DNA of 64,000 bases from Wuchereria bancrofti (lineage: Eukaryota; Nematoda; Chromadorea; Rhabditida; Onchocercidae). The stretch is taken from the NCBI GenBank assembly GCA_005281725.1, contig SSBO01000001.1, positions 500,956 through 564,955 on the forward strand, given 5' to 3'. Shown here one piece after another: positions 1 through 12,065 of this stretch. Position numbers and translations under genes: made by a program. The notes under the pieces are model-generated. The model was not told the DNA's origin, searched no databases, and worked only from the letters and a program-made list of their open reading frames with translations. The stretch's first letter is position 1. Every line of letters starts with the position of its first letter.

Positions 1-196
1 TCTTTTTGAACTGATTAATCCATAGATATAGACCTTAACTCTAACAGCTAACTGCATTCAAATGCTTCTAGAATGTATCATTAAAAATTGATAAATTAAA
101 ATATTTCTTACTTATATGAATAATTAATTGAAATAAATTCAACTGAAATAAATTAATAATCTTAGTGCAATACATTTCATATGTAACACACTTATA

Positions 197-2709
197 TCAG
201 TTAGAAATATCATCTAAGAATCGTTTAATACGATTTAAAGTTTTAATATCTTTAATATCAACCATCATTTGTCTTAGACGAGAAAAATCCAAAAATGACA
301 TAGAGGTATATAAAACTCGTGCAATAGGTTTTAGACAATCACTTAATTTATTGTTGAAAAAAGTTTCAGTTACTGGATAATTAATTAATTCCCGAAAAAA
401 CCTAAGGAACATTTCACCATATGCAAATGGGAATAAGTCATAAGAATCAGTAAAATTCACAGCTGGCAAATAATGAAGCAAATGAAATTGGCCATTGATA
501 ATAGCTATCAGAATAGTTTGTCTAAGACAAAATGATAGGTCATACACTGGACCTTCAAAAAAATTTCCAACTAATTCTTCCTGATAATTAATATTATTTA
601 GAGTTTTATTTCGTAAACCAATCCAAGCACATACTGCAGCTGGCCAACCATATTGTGCCGCGCTCAGAATAGTTTTATTTCGAAGTTCATAAAATTCAGC
701 AGGATGAGACATTAGACGTGCCGTATTTCTTATCGGTTCATAAAACGAATTCAATATTTTGTGCTGTTCTGAATAAAACAATCGTTCCCATAAAGCCTAT
801 AATTAGATATACTGATATTTATCAATAAATTATTAGAAACTAACCGAAGTATTTCTTTTTATATTTAGAAAGTTAACTTGTATGTCCTTTAATATTAATC
901 TGTTGTTATTAAATACATTTCATAAAAAATAAAACGAAAAACTAATCAAATTATTTAGCTAAATACTTATATCTTGAATATTATAATTAACATTCAATTT
1001 TTTCCTCACAAATATTGTCTAAGTATTACAATATCATGATGCGAATTTAGCAATGCTCTTTTTAGAAATTATTCCTGGAAAGTCACAATTCCGAACATCT
1101 CAAGAAAGCTAAATAAAACAAAACCAATAATATGACATTAATTTTCACCTTAGTTTCAATAAAATGTACGATCTAATTCTGAAAAATCCAAGCATTTTGA
1201 AGTGTCTGCTCTTTTATAAAATTTAAAAGAAAAAAACAGCAGCAAATAATATAAGTTGCACGATAGAATTTATATGGGATTTGCATCAGAGAAAAGAAAA
1301 ATAATGCAATTTCGTGACTTATGCTAATTTTAAATTTAAAAAAAGCCTTAAATTTCAAAATAACTTTGCCCATGTCCAGTAGATGCAATAAGAAATATTC
1401 CCTGCAATGTTAATCAGGAAATGCTTGATTTAAATTGCAAAAAATTTTGGTAACAAACAAGTCTTATTAAAAATTATATTCTTACTGGTCTAATTATTCC
1501 TAATTTTATATAGTAGTATAAAATTATTCCTAATTTTATATAGTAGTACAAAAATGCAAATAATAAATAATGCGGTAATTAAAATAAGATGGAAAATTGG
1601 AAATAATACGAAGTATTTGGAAAAAAGAGAAAAAGAGAAAAAAAAGTGATAACATCTATAATATGATCTATTCCTGCTAAATAGATTTAGATATGCTTCA
1701 AAAATTTATCCAGCCATTATGCATCTCAACAATTGTTGTCATTGTTCTTATATAAATAATGAGTAATTAGTGCAACAGAATTTTATACTAAAACTTTTTA
1801 AATTCAACAATTTAGCTTATTTTCACGCCAACTGCATAATTAAATAATGCCAAAATATGGGAAAGAGAGAGGAAGAGAATTAAGAAAGACCACATGTTTC
1901 GTACTAGAAGACTGATAGTTCAGTTAATTTAACATTACCTTTAATTATTTTTACTAATTATAAGATTAAACTACCGATAAGGATATGACTTAAAAACTTC
2001 TTAGAAATCACAATATTTCAAAATCTCGTCTTATATTCGTTTAAACCCTCACCTCTAAACACCCGTTTATTCACTAAGTTTACCAAATTTTTCTTTTTTT
2101 TTCAACAATTTATATCAACTATATCAGCTAGCAATTTGATTAAGATGATGATATTAAATGATAATTATGTTTGATAAAGATATTTTTGGAAATTCAAAAC
2201 AGACAAAATAATTGAAAACGTAAGATGCTAGTGACATAGCTTCAAATCAGATCAGAATCAGCTTATCACCATTAACTATAACTGAAAATAACGATGATCG
2301 AGGATAACTTTAAAAATCTTTAAGTACTACCATTTACCTTAGTGGCAATTCCATTAATTGCCGCAAAAATGAAGAAATGGTCCGGCAGCATTTCACGGTA
2401 ACATTTTGCGTATGTCTTACGCCAATCCACATTACCATCATTCCCGACAGCGACCCAAGAAAGGTCAAATATAATATCTTCCTGATGCATTTTTCCGATA
2501 ATGCTCATCTCATATTTCAAACTTTCAATTTTTTGAAACAAAAAATCTGGTAAAATAATAATTTCTTCTTCATTTAGTGCGAAATATCGCATGCACGTAG
2601 CAAAAAGAGAACTAGGCTCGTTATAATCACTACAATACCACGGTTTCATCGACTCTTCAACTCTCCAACAACCCAGTTTTCGACAATGTTCGCAAATCAC
2701 AGCATCCAT
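197..2709 (-). CDS. unrecognised protein, two-exon model, about 323 aa
   Basis: Exons in coding order are 2709-2338 and 796-197. The first exon opens with MDAVICEHCRKLGCW, which has a CxxC-type cysteine pair, and ends in phase 0 at GT; the second begins in phase 0 with ALWERLFYSEQHK and runs to a stop. An acceptor-like TTATTACAG lies four bases before the ATG, which supports this start. The second exon has paired hydrophobic helices (NKTILSAAQYGWPAAVCAW; RQTILIAIINGQFHLLHY) loosely like ankyrin-type repeats, but no family was recognised. No signal peptide or clear membrane segment is present. The 1.5-kb intron is long for this window, so a missed exon, or two separate genes, cannot be excluded. 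It could be the last gene of the minus-strand cluster with LYAR, PGAP2 and MRPL16. Confidence 0.55.
1492..1549. repeat. 30-bp tandem duplication in intron
   Basis: A segment beginning AATTATTCCTAATTTTATAT occurs twice in direct tandem with a period of 30 bp, inside the long intron of the unrecognised gene. It looks like simple slippage or unequal exchange. Confidence 0.75.
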
Positions 2710-2713
2710 GACT

Positions 2714-2722
2714 CTGTAATAA
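2714..2722 (-). promoter_or_regulatory. candidate SL trans-splice acceptor
   Basis: The minus strand reads TTATTACAG and then four bases before the ATG at 2709. No exon that would feed a cis-splice was found upstream, so an SL acceptor is inferred. Confidence 0.5.
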
Positions 2723-3666
2723 CAAATCACATTTTTAAATAATTTTTAAAAATGAAGAAATTCATGTTATGCAATAAATGAGAACAAAGACAAAAGATAT
2801 TTTCATCAAAGAGATAAAATTTTGAAAGCATAAATCGTACCTTCATAAGCTGAATCTCAGAAAATCACTTTATTAAATCTATCAGTAGATAACAAAAATG
2901 TTAAACTACTAATTTCATAACTATATTATTCAGTGACTCGAAAAGGGAATGCATAAAATGGGGTAAAAGAAAAAAAAAAAATAACGGTAGGAATGCAACC
3001 ACAATTAAAAAGCCAGAATTACTTTGTGACAAAAAGAAATTAAAAAAAAATTTATCAATTTTTAGAGAGGTAACATAATCACATGACAATGAATAGAACA
3101 TAGAGAAAAAGATGAGAAATTTGTATCCAAGATCATGAAAATGATATCAAAATATTATCTATGAAACATCTTGCATATCAATGGACAATTGGTTTTGTTT
3201 AAATGACATGCAAATGATTTTGTTTAAACGAGAAGTTATAATTTCTTATGGATATGTATAATCGTTTAATGAATATCTTTTGCATTGCAACATTTCTTTT
3301 TTTATCACCTCGATAGTGAATAAAGTTAGAACACCGAACAGTAACATATAAAAAGGAACAATAACAACTAAGATTATGAATAACAACTATGGCTACCGAA
3401 AAAGGAACGATTATTAAAAATTTGATGAAATTAGCAAAATGAAATTTCAATGAATCTGCTACCAGAACAGCAATACCATCAATCTACCTGTAATCAGCCA
3501 CCAACACTCGGTAATTTGAATTGATTCGAATTCATCAAAAGAAATGAACATTTAACGAAAGCATTATATTCCACATTTCCTAAATCGTCGTAACTCAAAT
3601 AGAAAAAAAGTGCAGTAACAATAAAGACAATAACAACAACAACAAACACGAAAGAATAACATTTAA
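2723..3666. other. intergenic, no gene seen
   Basis: AT-rich spacer between the LYAR stop and the start of the unrecognised gene, both on the minus strand. Open frames here are short, low-complexity and hydrophobic or lysine-rich, without coding character. Confidence 0.6.
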
Positions 3667-5325
3667 CTAATTTAAACGTACTATTTTATTATCAATACGC
3701 AAACCTAAAGAACATAACTTCGCATTAAAAATAGTTTCGGGATTTTCATCACTTCTATTAGATTGACCACTTGCTAAATAACTTTGGATAACTTTGGTCT
3801 TCAATCGCTTTACTTTCATCTGTCCATTATCTGCTTCTTTTAAAGCTCGTTTAATTGCGCGTTTCCATTTGAATTTTTTCACATCATCTGTTATCAAAGT
3901 CCCCTATAATCAATACTTTTAACTTCTCGATCACAGCATTTTGTCCATTTCAAATTAAATGATAAACTTGCGTAAACCGGTAAAAAAGTAATTAAACTCT
4001 GATGCAATTAGGAAAAACACGTCTTATGATAAACAAGTAATCCGAAATGCTGCGTACCTGCTTGACATTATTATTATGATCTTCATATACACCATTTTTC
4101 TTTAATTCCTCTTTCCCTGTCTCGATTTCCTCCACTTTCTCACCATTATTTTTTGAAGCTCCCTGTTTACAGTTAAGTCCTTTATCATCATTCAGATTAT
4201 CGTTACCTTCACCATTTCTTCTCAGTTCTACTTTTTCAGTAGCTGCTTGTTGTATCTTTTCAGCTTGCTCACTTATACAGTTCCATGCCTGTATTATTAT
4301 ATTTATAAAAACATGGAGAAACTTTTGAACTGTGAAACTGTGTCATATTTAGCATTCAAATGTTTTACCTTAATACATAAATCCCGATTCCGGATTTTAA
4401 TTGAATTTTGCAAGAAATTTATGAACTTCGCTTCTTTTCTTGGTATATTGTTGAAACCATGAATTTGTTGCAGAAGATCTTTCAATCCCTTATCAGTTAC
4501 ATTTTCTATCGCTCGTTCTACTTGTTCAATCCACCGATTCTGTTTTGCTTCACCCTATAATAACTTATTTGAATAGACCAAACCAATATTTTAAATGCTT
4601 TTACAACTACGAAACATTACTGAAATTTTATTACTGGAAAACTTACTTTGTTTTCTTTTTCAACATAGTTTTTTCCACCATATTTCTTATTCTCTGTCAC
4701 ACATTTGATGTGGTTCTTATAGGTTCCTATAGAAAAAGCTTGGCCACAATCCAAACACGAATAGGTTGCATCTCTGAAATGTTTCTCTAAAAAAACAAGT
4801 TCTAAGCCTGAATTTAATTATTACTGATAAAGGTTTTATCAAACACTACTTGAATGATTATGAATGTGGTCATGTGTCTCTGTTGAGCCTTAGTTGTGAG
4901 CCTTAAGAAACTTCTCTTCGGATTCTCACGGACCACCCCGCCTAAAGATATTTATTATACGTATGCCTTTTCAAGAAATCAGTATTTACTGATTACGATT
5001 GAAGTACAGCTAAACTTTCTTTAAAACTATTTAAGTTTGAAAATAATAGAAGCATCTAATAATTTTAAGCAATCAATGATAAAGTTGTACTTGGGAACAC
5101 AGTAGTTCTTATAAAAATTCCATATGAATGGAATCCTATACATAAAACGTAATCCTAATCATAATCCTATATATAATTCGTAATCAGCAAAAATGTAAAC
5201 ACACAAGCAACTGCTGTCATTAAGAGTTCATCAAAAACCTGAATGTACCTGCATTTGAACCCATGCTTGTCAACTTGATTCTTTTTCAGTGCTTCACTAC
5301 ATCTGTCACAACTGAAAAACACCAT
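3667..5325 (-). CDS. LYAR-type cell growth-regulating nucleolar protein, 285 aa
   Basis: Exons are 5325-5249, 4773-4647, 4554-4369, 4288-4058 and 3903-3667, and all phases join. The N-terminus MVFFSCDRCSEALKK carries two C2HC zinc fingers (C6, C9, H21, C25; then C32, C35, H47, C50), followed by KYGGKNYVEK, as in LYAR. Exon 3 has the LYAR block LLQQIHGFNNIPRKEAKF. A lysine- and glutamate-rich linker precedes the C-terminal block FKWKRAIKRALKEADNG, which matches the end of animal LYAR. The family is nucleolar and is linked to pre-rRNA processing and cell growth. The protein is shorter than human LYAR (379 aa) because the linker is shorter. The start is set by the zinc finger and by an acceptor eight bases upstream. 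Neighbouring PGAP2 lies about 300 bp upstream on the same strand. Confidence 0.93.
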
Positions 5326-5333
5326 GACGCTAC

Positions 5334-5344
5334 CTGAAAAAAAA
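5334..5344 (-). promoter_or_regulatory. candidate SL trans-splice acceptor of LYAR
   Basis: A T-tract ending TTTTTCAG lies eight bases before the LYAR ATG, with no upstream exon. This is the textbook layout for nematode trans-splicing. Confidence 0.65.
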
Positions 5345-5636
5345 ATATTACTGTCAAAGCTAAGATTAAAAATTTGAAACAAAGAATTGTAAGTAATTGT
5401 AAATATGCTCTGAATCAATGCCATCGGTATTTCGGAAAGTATTTGTAAAAAAAAAAAAGAAAATATTTATTTAGACAGATAACATCACAAACCATTTCTA
5501 GTACAAATATCACAGAGGACCAATAAAACATACAAAACAAATAAATATAACAGTAAATAACACGAAAATTTTATAAAACCATGAAAATCCACTAAAATAA
5601 CCAAAATCTTTGAAATGTTCAATAAAAAAAAAACTA
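5345..5636. other. short spacer between PGAP2 and LYAR
   Basis: About 290 bp of A/T-rich DNA with no coding content, between two genes read in the same direction. This length is compatible with an operon spacer. Confidence 0.5.
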
Positions 5637-6915
5637 TTAAGTAGAACGTTTATTTGCGTTAAATTCCGGTAGCAGAGGTTGATAATGAAAGTTTGGACCA
5701 GATGAAGTCAAGATAAAATATTTCCCATGAAAATCAAAAAGTAAGGTACAGTGAAAAAATATATTGGTTAACACAACAATATATTCAGCAATAGCAAACA
5801 GTGTATATATCCCAGGCTCACAATATGTGTTGTGACGCTCGAAGAAATATACGGCAAGCAGAAGCGATAGTATTGATATGGAACACATAAGTACTTTGTA
5901 TTGGAATGATTTTTCTCCCTAAATAAGAAAGAAAAATTAGGAATACATCAATATCATTGGTGAAAAACAGATAATTCGATATAATGTTATATTAAATAAG
6001 TGTGATGAATTCCACTACACTAACATCCTCTCAAACATGAGTAATACAGTGGAGAGCTGTGAGATCAAATCTTTCATAATTCATAATATATGTTATATAA
6101 TTTATACTCATAGTATTTATAACATGATTCATAATAATCCATTTTCAATTTTTGAATACGATTAATGCAGAACTTATAAAAAGAAGAAAAAAAAACAAAG
6201 AAAACTAACTAGTGAAGATGTACGACGTCTACCAGAATACTGAAATAGACTCGTTGCTACAAGCATATACATCGTTGAGCAGAGAGCAAATCCAAGAAAT
6301 GACACTTTATGCACAACTAAAACAACAGATTTCATTCATATTCATTTGAAATGACGACTATTCTTCATTGTTTAAATAATTGAAACTCAATAAAACATAC
6401 CATAATTTTCGACTGATGAAGCAGTAGTTAACAGAAGAAGGAATAAAGTTTCAGCGATATTTAAAAAACATGCTATTTGACAAGATAATTCAAACCATGT
6501 ACGATCATTTAACGGTCGCAACGGAGATGTTAGCAACAGATTCCTATTGAAAGGAAAAAAAAATGAAAGATAACACAAATAATAAATTAATGAATGATTA
6601 CCATAAAAATGAATGCAATATAGCAACAAATAAGGAAACTTACTTATACGCCAAAGCCGCCACAATACGCGGTGCAGAATGCAAAGCAATGAAAAACCTC
6701 CAAATATAGCGCTCTGGTGAGAAAGATGCAACAGCAGCCGATATGGAAGGCAAATAATTTACAACACCGCAGTGAGTTCTAGTAGATTCATCCAGATGTA
6801 ATGCTAATGCTAATGATATGCAAAGAAATAAGGCAGTGAGAGGTAAACCTGCCGTAATAAAAACAAACCATCGGAACGAAAAGCTCAGCAATTCCTCCTC
6901 ACCCACTAATACCAT
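5637..6915 (-). CDS. PGAP2-like post-GPI-attachment factor (Frag1/DRAM/Sfk1 family), 267 aa
   Basis: Exons are 6915-6644, 6543-6401, 6316-6210 and 5918-5637; phases join throughout. The protein has the signature stretches THCGVVNYLPSISA, ERYIWRFFIALHSAPR, RHNTYCEPGIYTLFAIAEY and VVLTNIFFHCTLLFDF, which match animal PGAP2 almost position by position. About six hydrophobic segments are visible, starting with WFVFITAGLPLTALFLCISL. PGAP2 is a Golgi membrane protein needed for lipid remodelling of GPI anchors before surface delivery. The length is close to human PGAP2 (about 254 aa). The ATG used lies 13 bases after an acceptor-like TTTACAG; an earlier ATG in that leader is out of frame and stops quickly. 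Confidence 0.95.
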
Positions 6916-6928
6916 CTGATATCCATTA

Positions 6929-6940
6929 CTGTAAATTAAA
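6929..6940 (-). promoter_or_regulatory. candidate SL trans-splice acceptor of PGAP2
   Basis: The minus strand reads TTTAATTTACAG, followed by 13 bases and then the ATG. The spacer up to MRPL16 (6941-7312, about 370 bp) holds no gene. Confidence 0.55.
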
Positions 6941-7312
6941 AATCCTATTAATTTTCAAAGCAAAAGATATATTTTCAACAGTTCGTCAATAAACTGCATT
7001 TTTACAGCAACACTAGCCGTAGAGCTCTTCTAATATTCACTGTCAGCTACAGTTTCTCTGTACAAAATATGTCTCTAGTGATGAAACAAACGGACCTTCT
7101 TACCTTCACATTGAAGAAATATTTTATCCACAAAATATACAAACAAAGCAAATACTAAAAAAATTAATTAAAAAGCAATCACTGAAAAAAGATTATGTCA
7201 AATCCTAATTTCCTTTAAATGCTCTCTTTAAAAAACAAGATTTGTCTCGTCAATTTCAGCAATTTAAAATTTCAACTATTCAGGACACTAAAATATAAAA
7301 TTTTCATAACTT

Positions 7313-8599
7313 TTATGTATATTTGCATTTAAAAGCGACATCATAATATGATAGCCATTTGCGGCAATCTTGCATATTATATTTCAAAACTAAATCCCAA
7401 TTAAATTTATTAGCATTCATTTCCTCAATCTTTTTCTCCTGAAGCTTCTTCTCCTCCATTATTTTTTCGCTAACAAATTCCACAGGAAAACGGAATCGTT
7501 CGCAGAGATACATCAGGTAAGCCCTAGCCTGAAATATAATACCAATCGATACTAATCGATACGAATCAATTTCGTTGTAGATTAAAAATGTAAGCCATCA
7601 ATTGGTGACGAAAAAAATTTAAGTACTACGTCTCATTTCATCAGTGATAGCAAAAAGGAAATGACCACTTTTCTAATACTTATTTAACGTAAAAATAAAT
7701 TCGTTCTACCTCCAATTCCATAATGTAACCACCGACTTCCAAAATAATTCTCTTTGCTCGAACAGGTGTAACATAATGATGAATATTCCCCTTACCACTA
7801 CCCGCTTTCGCCCCAATTGCCCTTTTCGTACGTGGAAGCCACGGTGCCGGAACTCTCCATATTGCGAATTGATTTTTTAAAAGATTTCTATTTAAACGGT
7901 CCTACAAACAAATTTAATAACTTGAATAGGTGTAAATATTCAAATTCAAATTAACCGCATTGCTTTGCAAAAGTAAGAGAGACTGTCGAAACAGCCTACA
8001 GTAAACTGATAAGAATAATCCTAAAGTAACTGATAAGAAAGATTTTATGGTGCAAATAACTGATTCAACACTTTAGCTACAAAAAAATAGAAAAAAAAAT
8101 GAGATCTTACACGAATAAAATTGAAATCATATGCACTGATGAAGCCTCCAGCAACAGCAGCAAGGCCGTATTGTTTGTGCATCAATTCCGTATGTATTTC
8201 CTCAACACCACGGATACTGACGAGCTGCTTTGATGACTTATATTTATATTCACCTAATGCGGGGTCATAAGTCGGTTCCTCCGGCATTGCTGGCAATTTG
8301 TACTCTCCGTTTGGTGGAAACACAACATCTGAAATGACAGTGTCTACTTTCGTTTTGATAGGCATCATAATCTCAGTATAATGCGCCTATAATAAAACTT
8401 TTACTTTTACTGATGTTGAAATTGCGAAGTTCATGCAACATTAGCCATGCAACAATCCAAACATTCCTTTACCAAATCTCAATTAATTAAACTTACTTTC
8501 AAATGTTTCCGGCTCAGGTTTCGGTAACCATTTTTTGTTGTTTCGTAGAAAACGTACAGAATTTTGCCAAACTGATTTTTCAGCTCGTTGGAATAACAT
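7313..8599 (-). CDS. mrpl-16: mitochondrial large-subunit ribosomal protein uL16m, 242 aa
   Basis: Exons are 8599-8497, 8328-8111, 7901-7710 and 7528-7313. Exon 3 carries the L16 core FAIWRVPAPWLP and GSGKGNIHHYVTPVRAKRI, typical of mitochondrial L16. Exon 1 starts MLFQRAEKSVWQNSVRFLR, basic and amphipathic, as expected of a mitochondrial targeting peptide. It joins exon 2 as KPEPETFE then NVVFPPNGEYKLP, matching the start of the mature region of animal MRPL16. An earlier acceptor (8371) gives an immediate stop in this frame, so the TTTCAG at 8329 was chosen. The protein sits near the peptidyl-transferase centre of the mitoribosome. The gene heads the minus-strand cluster and is divergent from mitochondrial GrpE. 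Confidence 0.92.
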
Positions 8600-9898
8600 T
8601 TTTAATTGAATTACAACATTGTCGTTTACTAATACTACACCTAGAATTTGTACCCTTCAGTTATATGTTAGTTATACGTGATGTATATCTAATAGCATAC
8701 GTATCTAACCACTTAATGCATATTATGATGTCACGTTTATACGTTGAACAAAATAAATAATAACAGATGAGAATAACTATAAATGAAGATGAGAGTAACT
8801 AAAAATGGGAAATGACAGTAACTGTAAATAAAATAAATATACATTTAAAGATAGCAAGGATAACCTTTAAACATTATGCTTGCGTGTGACAAAGTAGAAT
8901 TATGATTCTAGCTTCGTAAATCATTACATTCAGATCTAAAGAAATAAAAGTCACAACAATCAACGGATTCTTGTCAACGAAGAATAAGTTAATAGAGCAT
9001 AGAAACAAACACTTCCACTTATAAGATTTTTTCTTCTTGACCTCCTGACTTAAGAATCAAATTGTAAACGGGTTAGCTTCGAATCACTGATTAATATCAG
9101 TTTTTGATAAAATTTCAATCATACCGTCAAGATGAGTTTCTCATCTCTCACATACCACTTATTATCGCTACTTTATGATCTATTTTAAACTCAATGAAAC
9201 TGTTTTCTCATTTTCTAACTAAAATTATTATAATAGTGAGAATAATCAGAATAAGTAATTAATAAGAGAAAGTGATATATAACAGAATCACTTTACTTAA
9301 AAAAAGAAATGCATTCCAATATTAAATAGCAAATGAATGATCACAATTACCCACGAACTTCAGGAATGACGTGATACACGTAATTTACAAGTACCATAAA
9401 TGCTATTGATATGTGTAGATTCTGAGTAACGCACGTATACGGTGAGGCCTAAATAATGTGAACACTTGTGGAATTGTTGACACGATGGTGTATCGAACAC
9501 TTAGCAAAAAAAAATCCTATACATCGTCGCGCGGCAGACGAAATATATGGATAAAACGTTTAGGGAAAAAGAGAAAGGCGAGATAGAGGAGAACGAAAGA
9601 AAAAAATAAAAGAGATCAGGAGGAAAATCATTGCGGGACCGCATTGTCTAATACAGCTGGAATAATCAGTAGCATTTTCTGACAATACTAGTTGATCTGT
9701 GATTTTCTCTTTCTTTTTCTCTCTTGGAATGACTTTTAAGGATATTTGGATTATGCGAATGAGAAGAGAATACGTTCATAACAATTATTCTGGAAAGTTT
9801 GGCTTGGTTTATATAATACCTTTAGCTTTTGTTGATTTAGTAATAATACAGTTAGTAATAATTGCAAGTTTCATGTAACAGAAGAGGAAGCATTCACA
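8600..9898. other. divergent intergenic region (MRPL16 / GRPEL1)
   Basis: About 1.3 kb between two divergent genes for mitochondrial proteins, presumably holding both promoters. No TATA-like element or repeated motif stood out. A purine-rich tract near 9550-9610 (GAAA/GAGA-rich) is the only compositional feature. Confidence 0.5.
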
Positions 9899-9899
9899 G
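9899..9899 (+). promoter_or_regulatory. candidate SL trans-splice acceptor of GRPEL1
   Basis: GCATTCACAG ends here, 12 bases before the ATG at 9912; no exon was found upstream. Confidence 0.45.
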
Positions 9900-9911
9900 T
9901 GTGAAACGGTT

Positions 9912-12065
9912 ATGATCAAACGTACGTGCCTGACGTTACCAAGTAGCATACGTGTATTTAGAATAGAAGCACGAACAATTACACAATATAACAAAAGGTT
10001 GTTTATCTTTTTCGTTTTGTACTATTCTTTTAATACTGGATGAAAAGAGACAATAGTATAGTTTAATTTTTATCTGAGAGATGTGAAATAGATTGCTGTG
10101 AAATACGAAAAGTACATTCATCATTTTGTATATATTTTTTTTACTTATTGGAATATTTTGTTCCTTTTTTTCTTGAGGAACTTTTTTTTATCTGAATATC
10201 AAAGAAACAGTACTATAAAAAATAGTATAATATTATTAACTTTTTTGCAACCATTATTTTTTCAGATTGTTGTTTAAGGATAATTTTCCGACCTCAACGA
10301 CACGGTTTTCATTTAGTGCAGCTGTGCAAAAGGAAGGAGCTAATGAAGCATCAAGTTTCTCCTTAAAACATGAAAATGCAAGACTAACAAGTACTCTTTA
10401 ATATTTAATTCAGCCATGATTTTCTCATGAATTGTTGATTAATGAATTATGTTGCTAAAGTTTTGAAATGGCTTTGCATAGAATTTATGGAAGAAACCGT
10501 TCTGACTAAAATACGCAATATATGATTGCTTTTTGTTGTGAAGAAAATAGAACAAAGCTTATCTAATAAATGGAGTTGAATAACTGATATATTTTTCTGT
10601 CACTTTTGTTGTTTTTAAGAGGATTGTGGATTGCGAATTAAAAAAAAAATTAAGAAACTGTAATGAATGAAAAGAAACCGCAATTAAGGTGCTGAATTTC
10701 TTGCGAAAGTGAAGAAGTCGATTGGTATCTCGGAGACTGAAGAAGAGTTTGTGATACCTCGACCTGCATTTGATGCTCTCGCCACTGAATATGATATATT
10801 ATTGGAAGAAGTAGCTAGTTTCAAGGTAAATTTGTGAGCTTGCTTACTGATAGCCTTGCTCTTTTCATAAATTACAGCAGAACTAAATTGGTTGTTAAAG
10901 TTGGTGTAGGTTGAACAAAAGCATTTTCATATGCCCTCTCCGCTGATTGCTTACGTTTACTCTCGCAAAAGTTACCACCTAATGTCTAACTTGGCCAAAT
11001 TTCTGAGATCAGATGCAGCTCATTTAGCAGATCCTCCTTGTTCGTATCTTCGTATTTCGCCATTTTATAAAATTTTTTGTACACTTTTATTTGTACATTT
11101 TGTTAAAACTGGCACTGTACATCTTTGTTAGAAAAAGCATGTCTTTTTCTTTTCGACAAATAAAAAAAGGCATATCGAAAGTGTTTGTAGAAAGCAAAGT
11201 TTCGTTTTTTAAAAATTTGGAAATATATGGGAATCTTGTTTTATAAAGCTCACTTATCGAGACATAATATAATGAAATTTTAAGGATAAATACACTCGAG
11301 CATTAGCTGAAGTTGAAAATGTCCGTCGTCGTGGTCATAAGCAGACGGAAGAAGCGAAAGTATTTGCTATCCAAGGATTCTGCAAAGACTTACTTGAGGT
11401 TTGTTTTTTTTTTTCTTCATTTTTTTGATCTATTCAAAAAGAAAATTTGTTAGACTAGATTTTTTCTAGGTAGCAGATATTCTTGATCTCGCAGTAGGCG
11501 CAGTGAAGAAGGAAGAGTTGGATGAGAATGTTTCTTTAAAAAATTTATTCGAGGGACTAGAGATGACGAGAACAGTGTTGCAAAAATCATTCGTTAAGCA
11601 TGGGTTAAAACAAATTTCCCCTGAGGGTGAAAAATTCGACCCAGCCTTGCATGAAGCTGTTTTTCAAATACCGAAAGACAAAGTAAGTTTTTTTTTTCTC
11701 ATCAAAAATTACTTGATAAAGAATTTGGGAAGATCGGTTCCACTTTTGGACGTCCATTTTGGATGTCAAATTTTTCTTCAAAAGATTCTACAAGATTGTT
11801 AATGTTTCATATCTCCATTGTTCGTTGTAGATCATGTGTTAAAAAAGGGTATTTTTATTTAAAAAAAAAGATACCTTTAAAGAAAGAATATTTTTTTAAA
11901 ATCTGTTCCCAAGTCGTAGTTGAGGACTTGAAAACACTAATACAATTTTTACACAATTTATTTTAGGCAAAATTCGAGTCTGGATACATAGCACAGGTAA
12001 TAAAAATAGGTTACGCTTTGCAGAATCGACCTATTCGTGCAGCAAAAGTCGGTGTTGTACAGTGA
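9912..12065 (+). CDS. mitochondrial GrpE nucleotide exchange factor, about 257 aa
   Basis: Exons are 9912-9997, 10266-10390, 10689-10825, 11285-11398, 11470-11682 and 11967-12065. Exon 1 (MIKRTCLTLPSSIRVFR) is arginine-rich and free of acids at its start, a good mitochondrial presequence. Exons 4-6 give the GrpE core: RALAEVENVRRRGHKQTEEA, FAIQGFCKDLLEVADILD, HGLKQISPEGEKFDPALHEA and the C-terminal beta domain ending GYALQNRPIRAAKVGVV. GrpE releases ADP from matrix mtHSP70 and so supports protein import and folding. The acceptor for exon 3 (TTAAG at 10688) is weak, and a site 17 bases downstream fails to keep frame; the rest is firm. The conserved proline-glycine loop and hydrophobic C-terminal strand are intact. 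Confidence 0.93.

Noticed and set aside
1173..1388. 71-codon minus-strand frame between the two exons of the orphan gene
   Set aside because: Hydrophobic low-complexity composition and no splice sites that would join it in phase.
8328..8386. Start of MRPL16 at the ATG-ATG near 8368 after an SL-like acceptor at 8386
   Set aside because: It would drop the presequence exon. The upstream exon joins in frame at the better TTTCAG acceptor (8329) and gives TFENVVFPP, which fits animal MRPL16.
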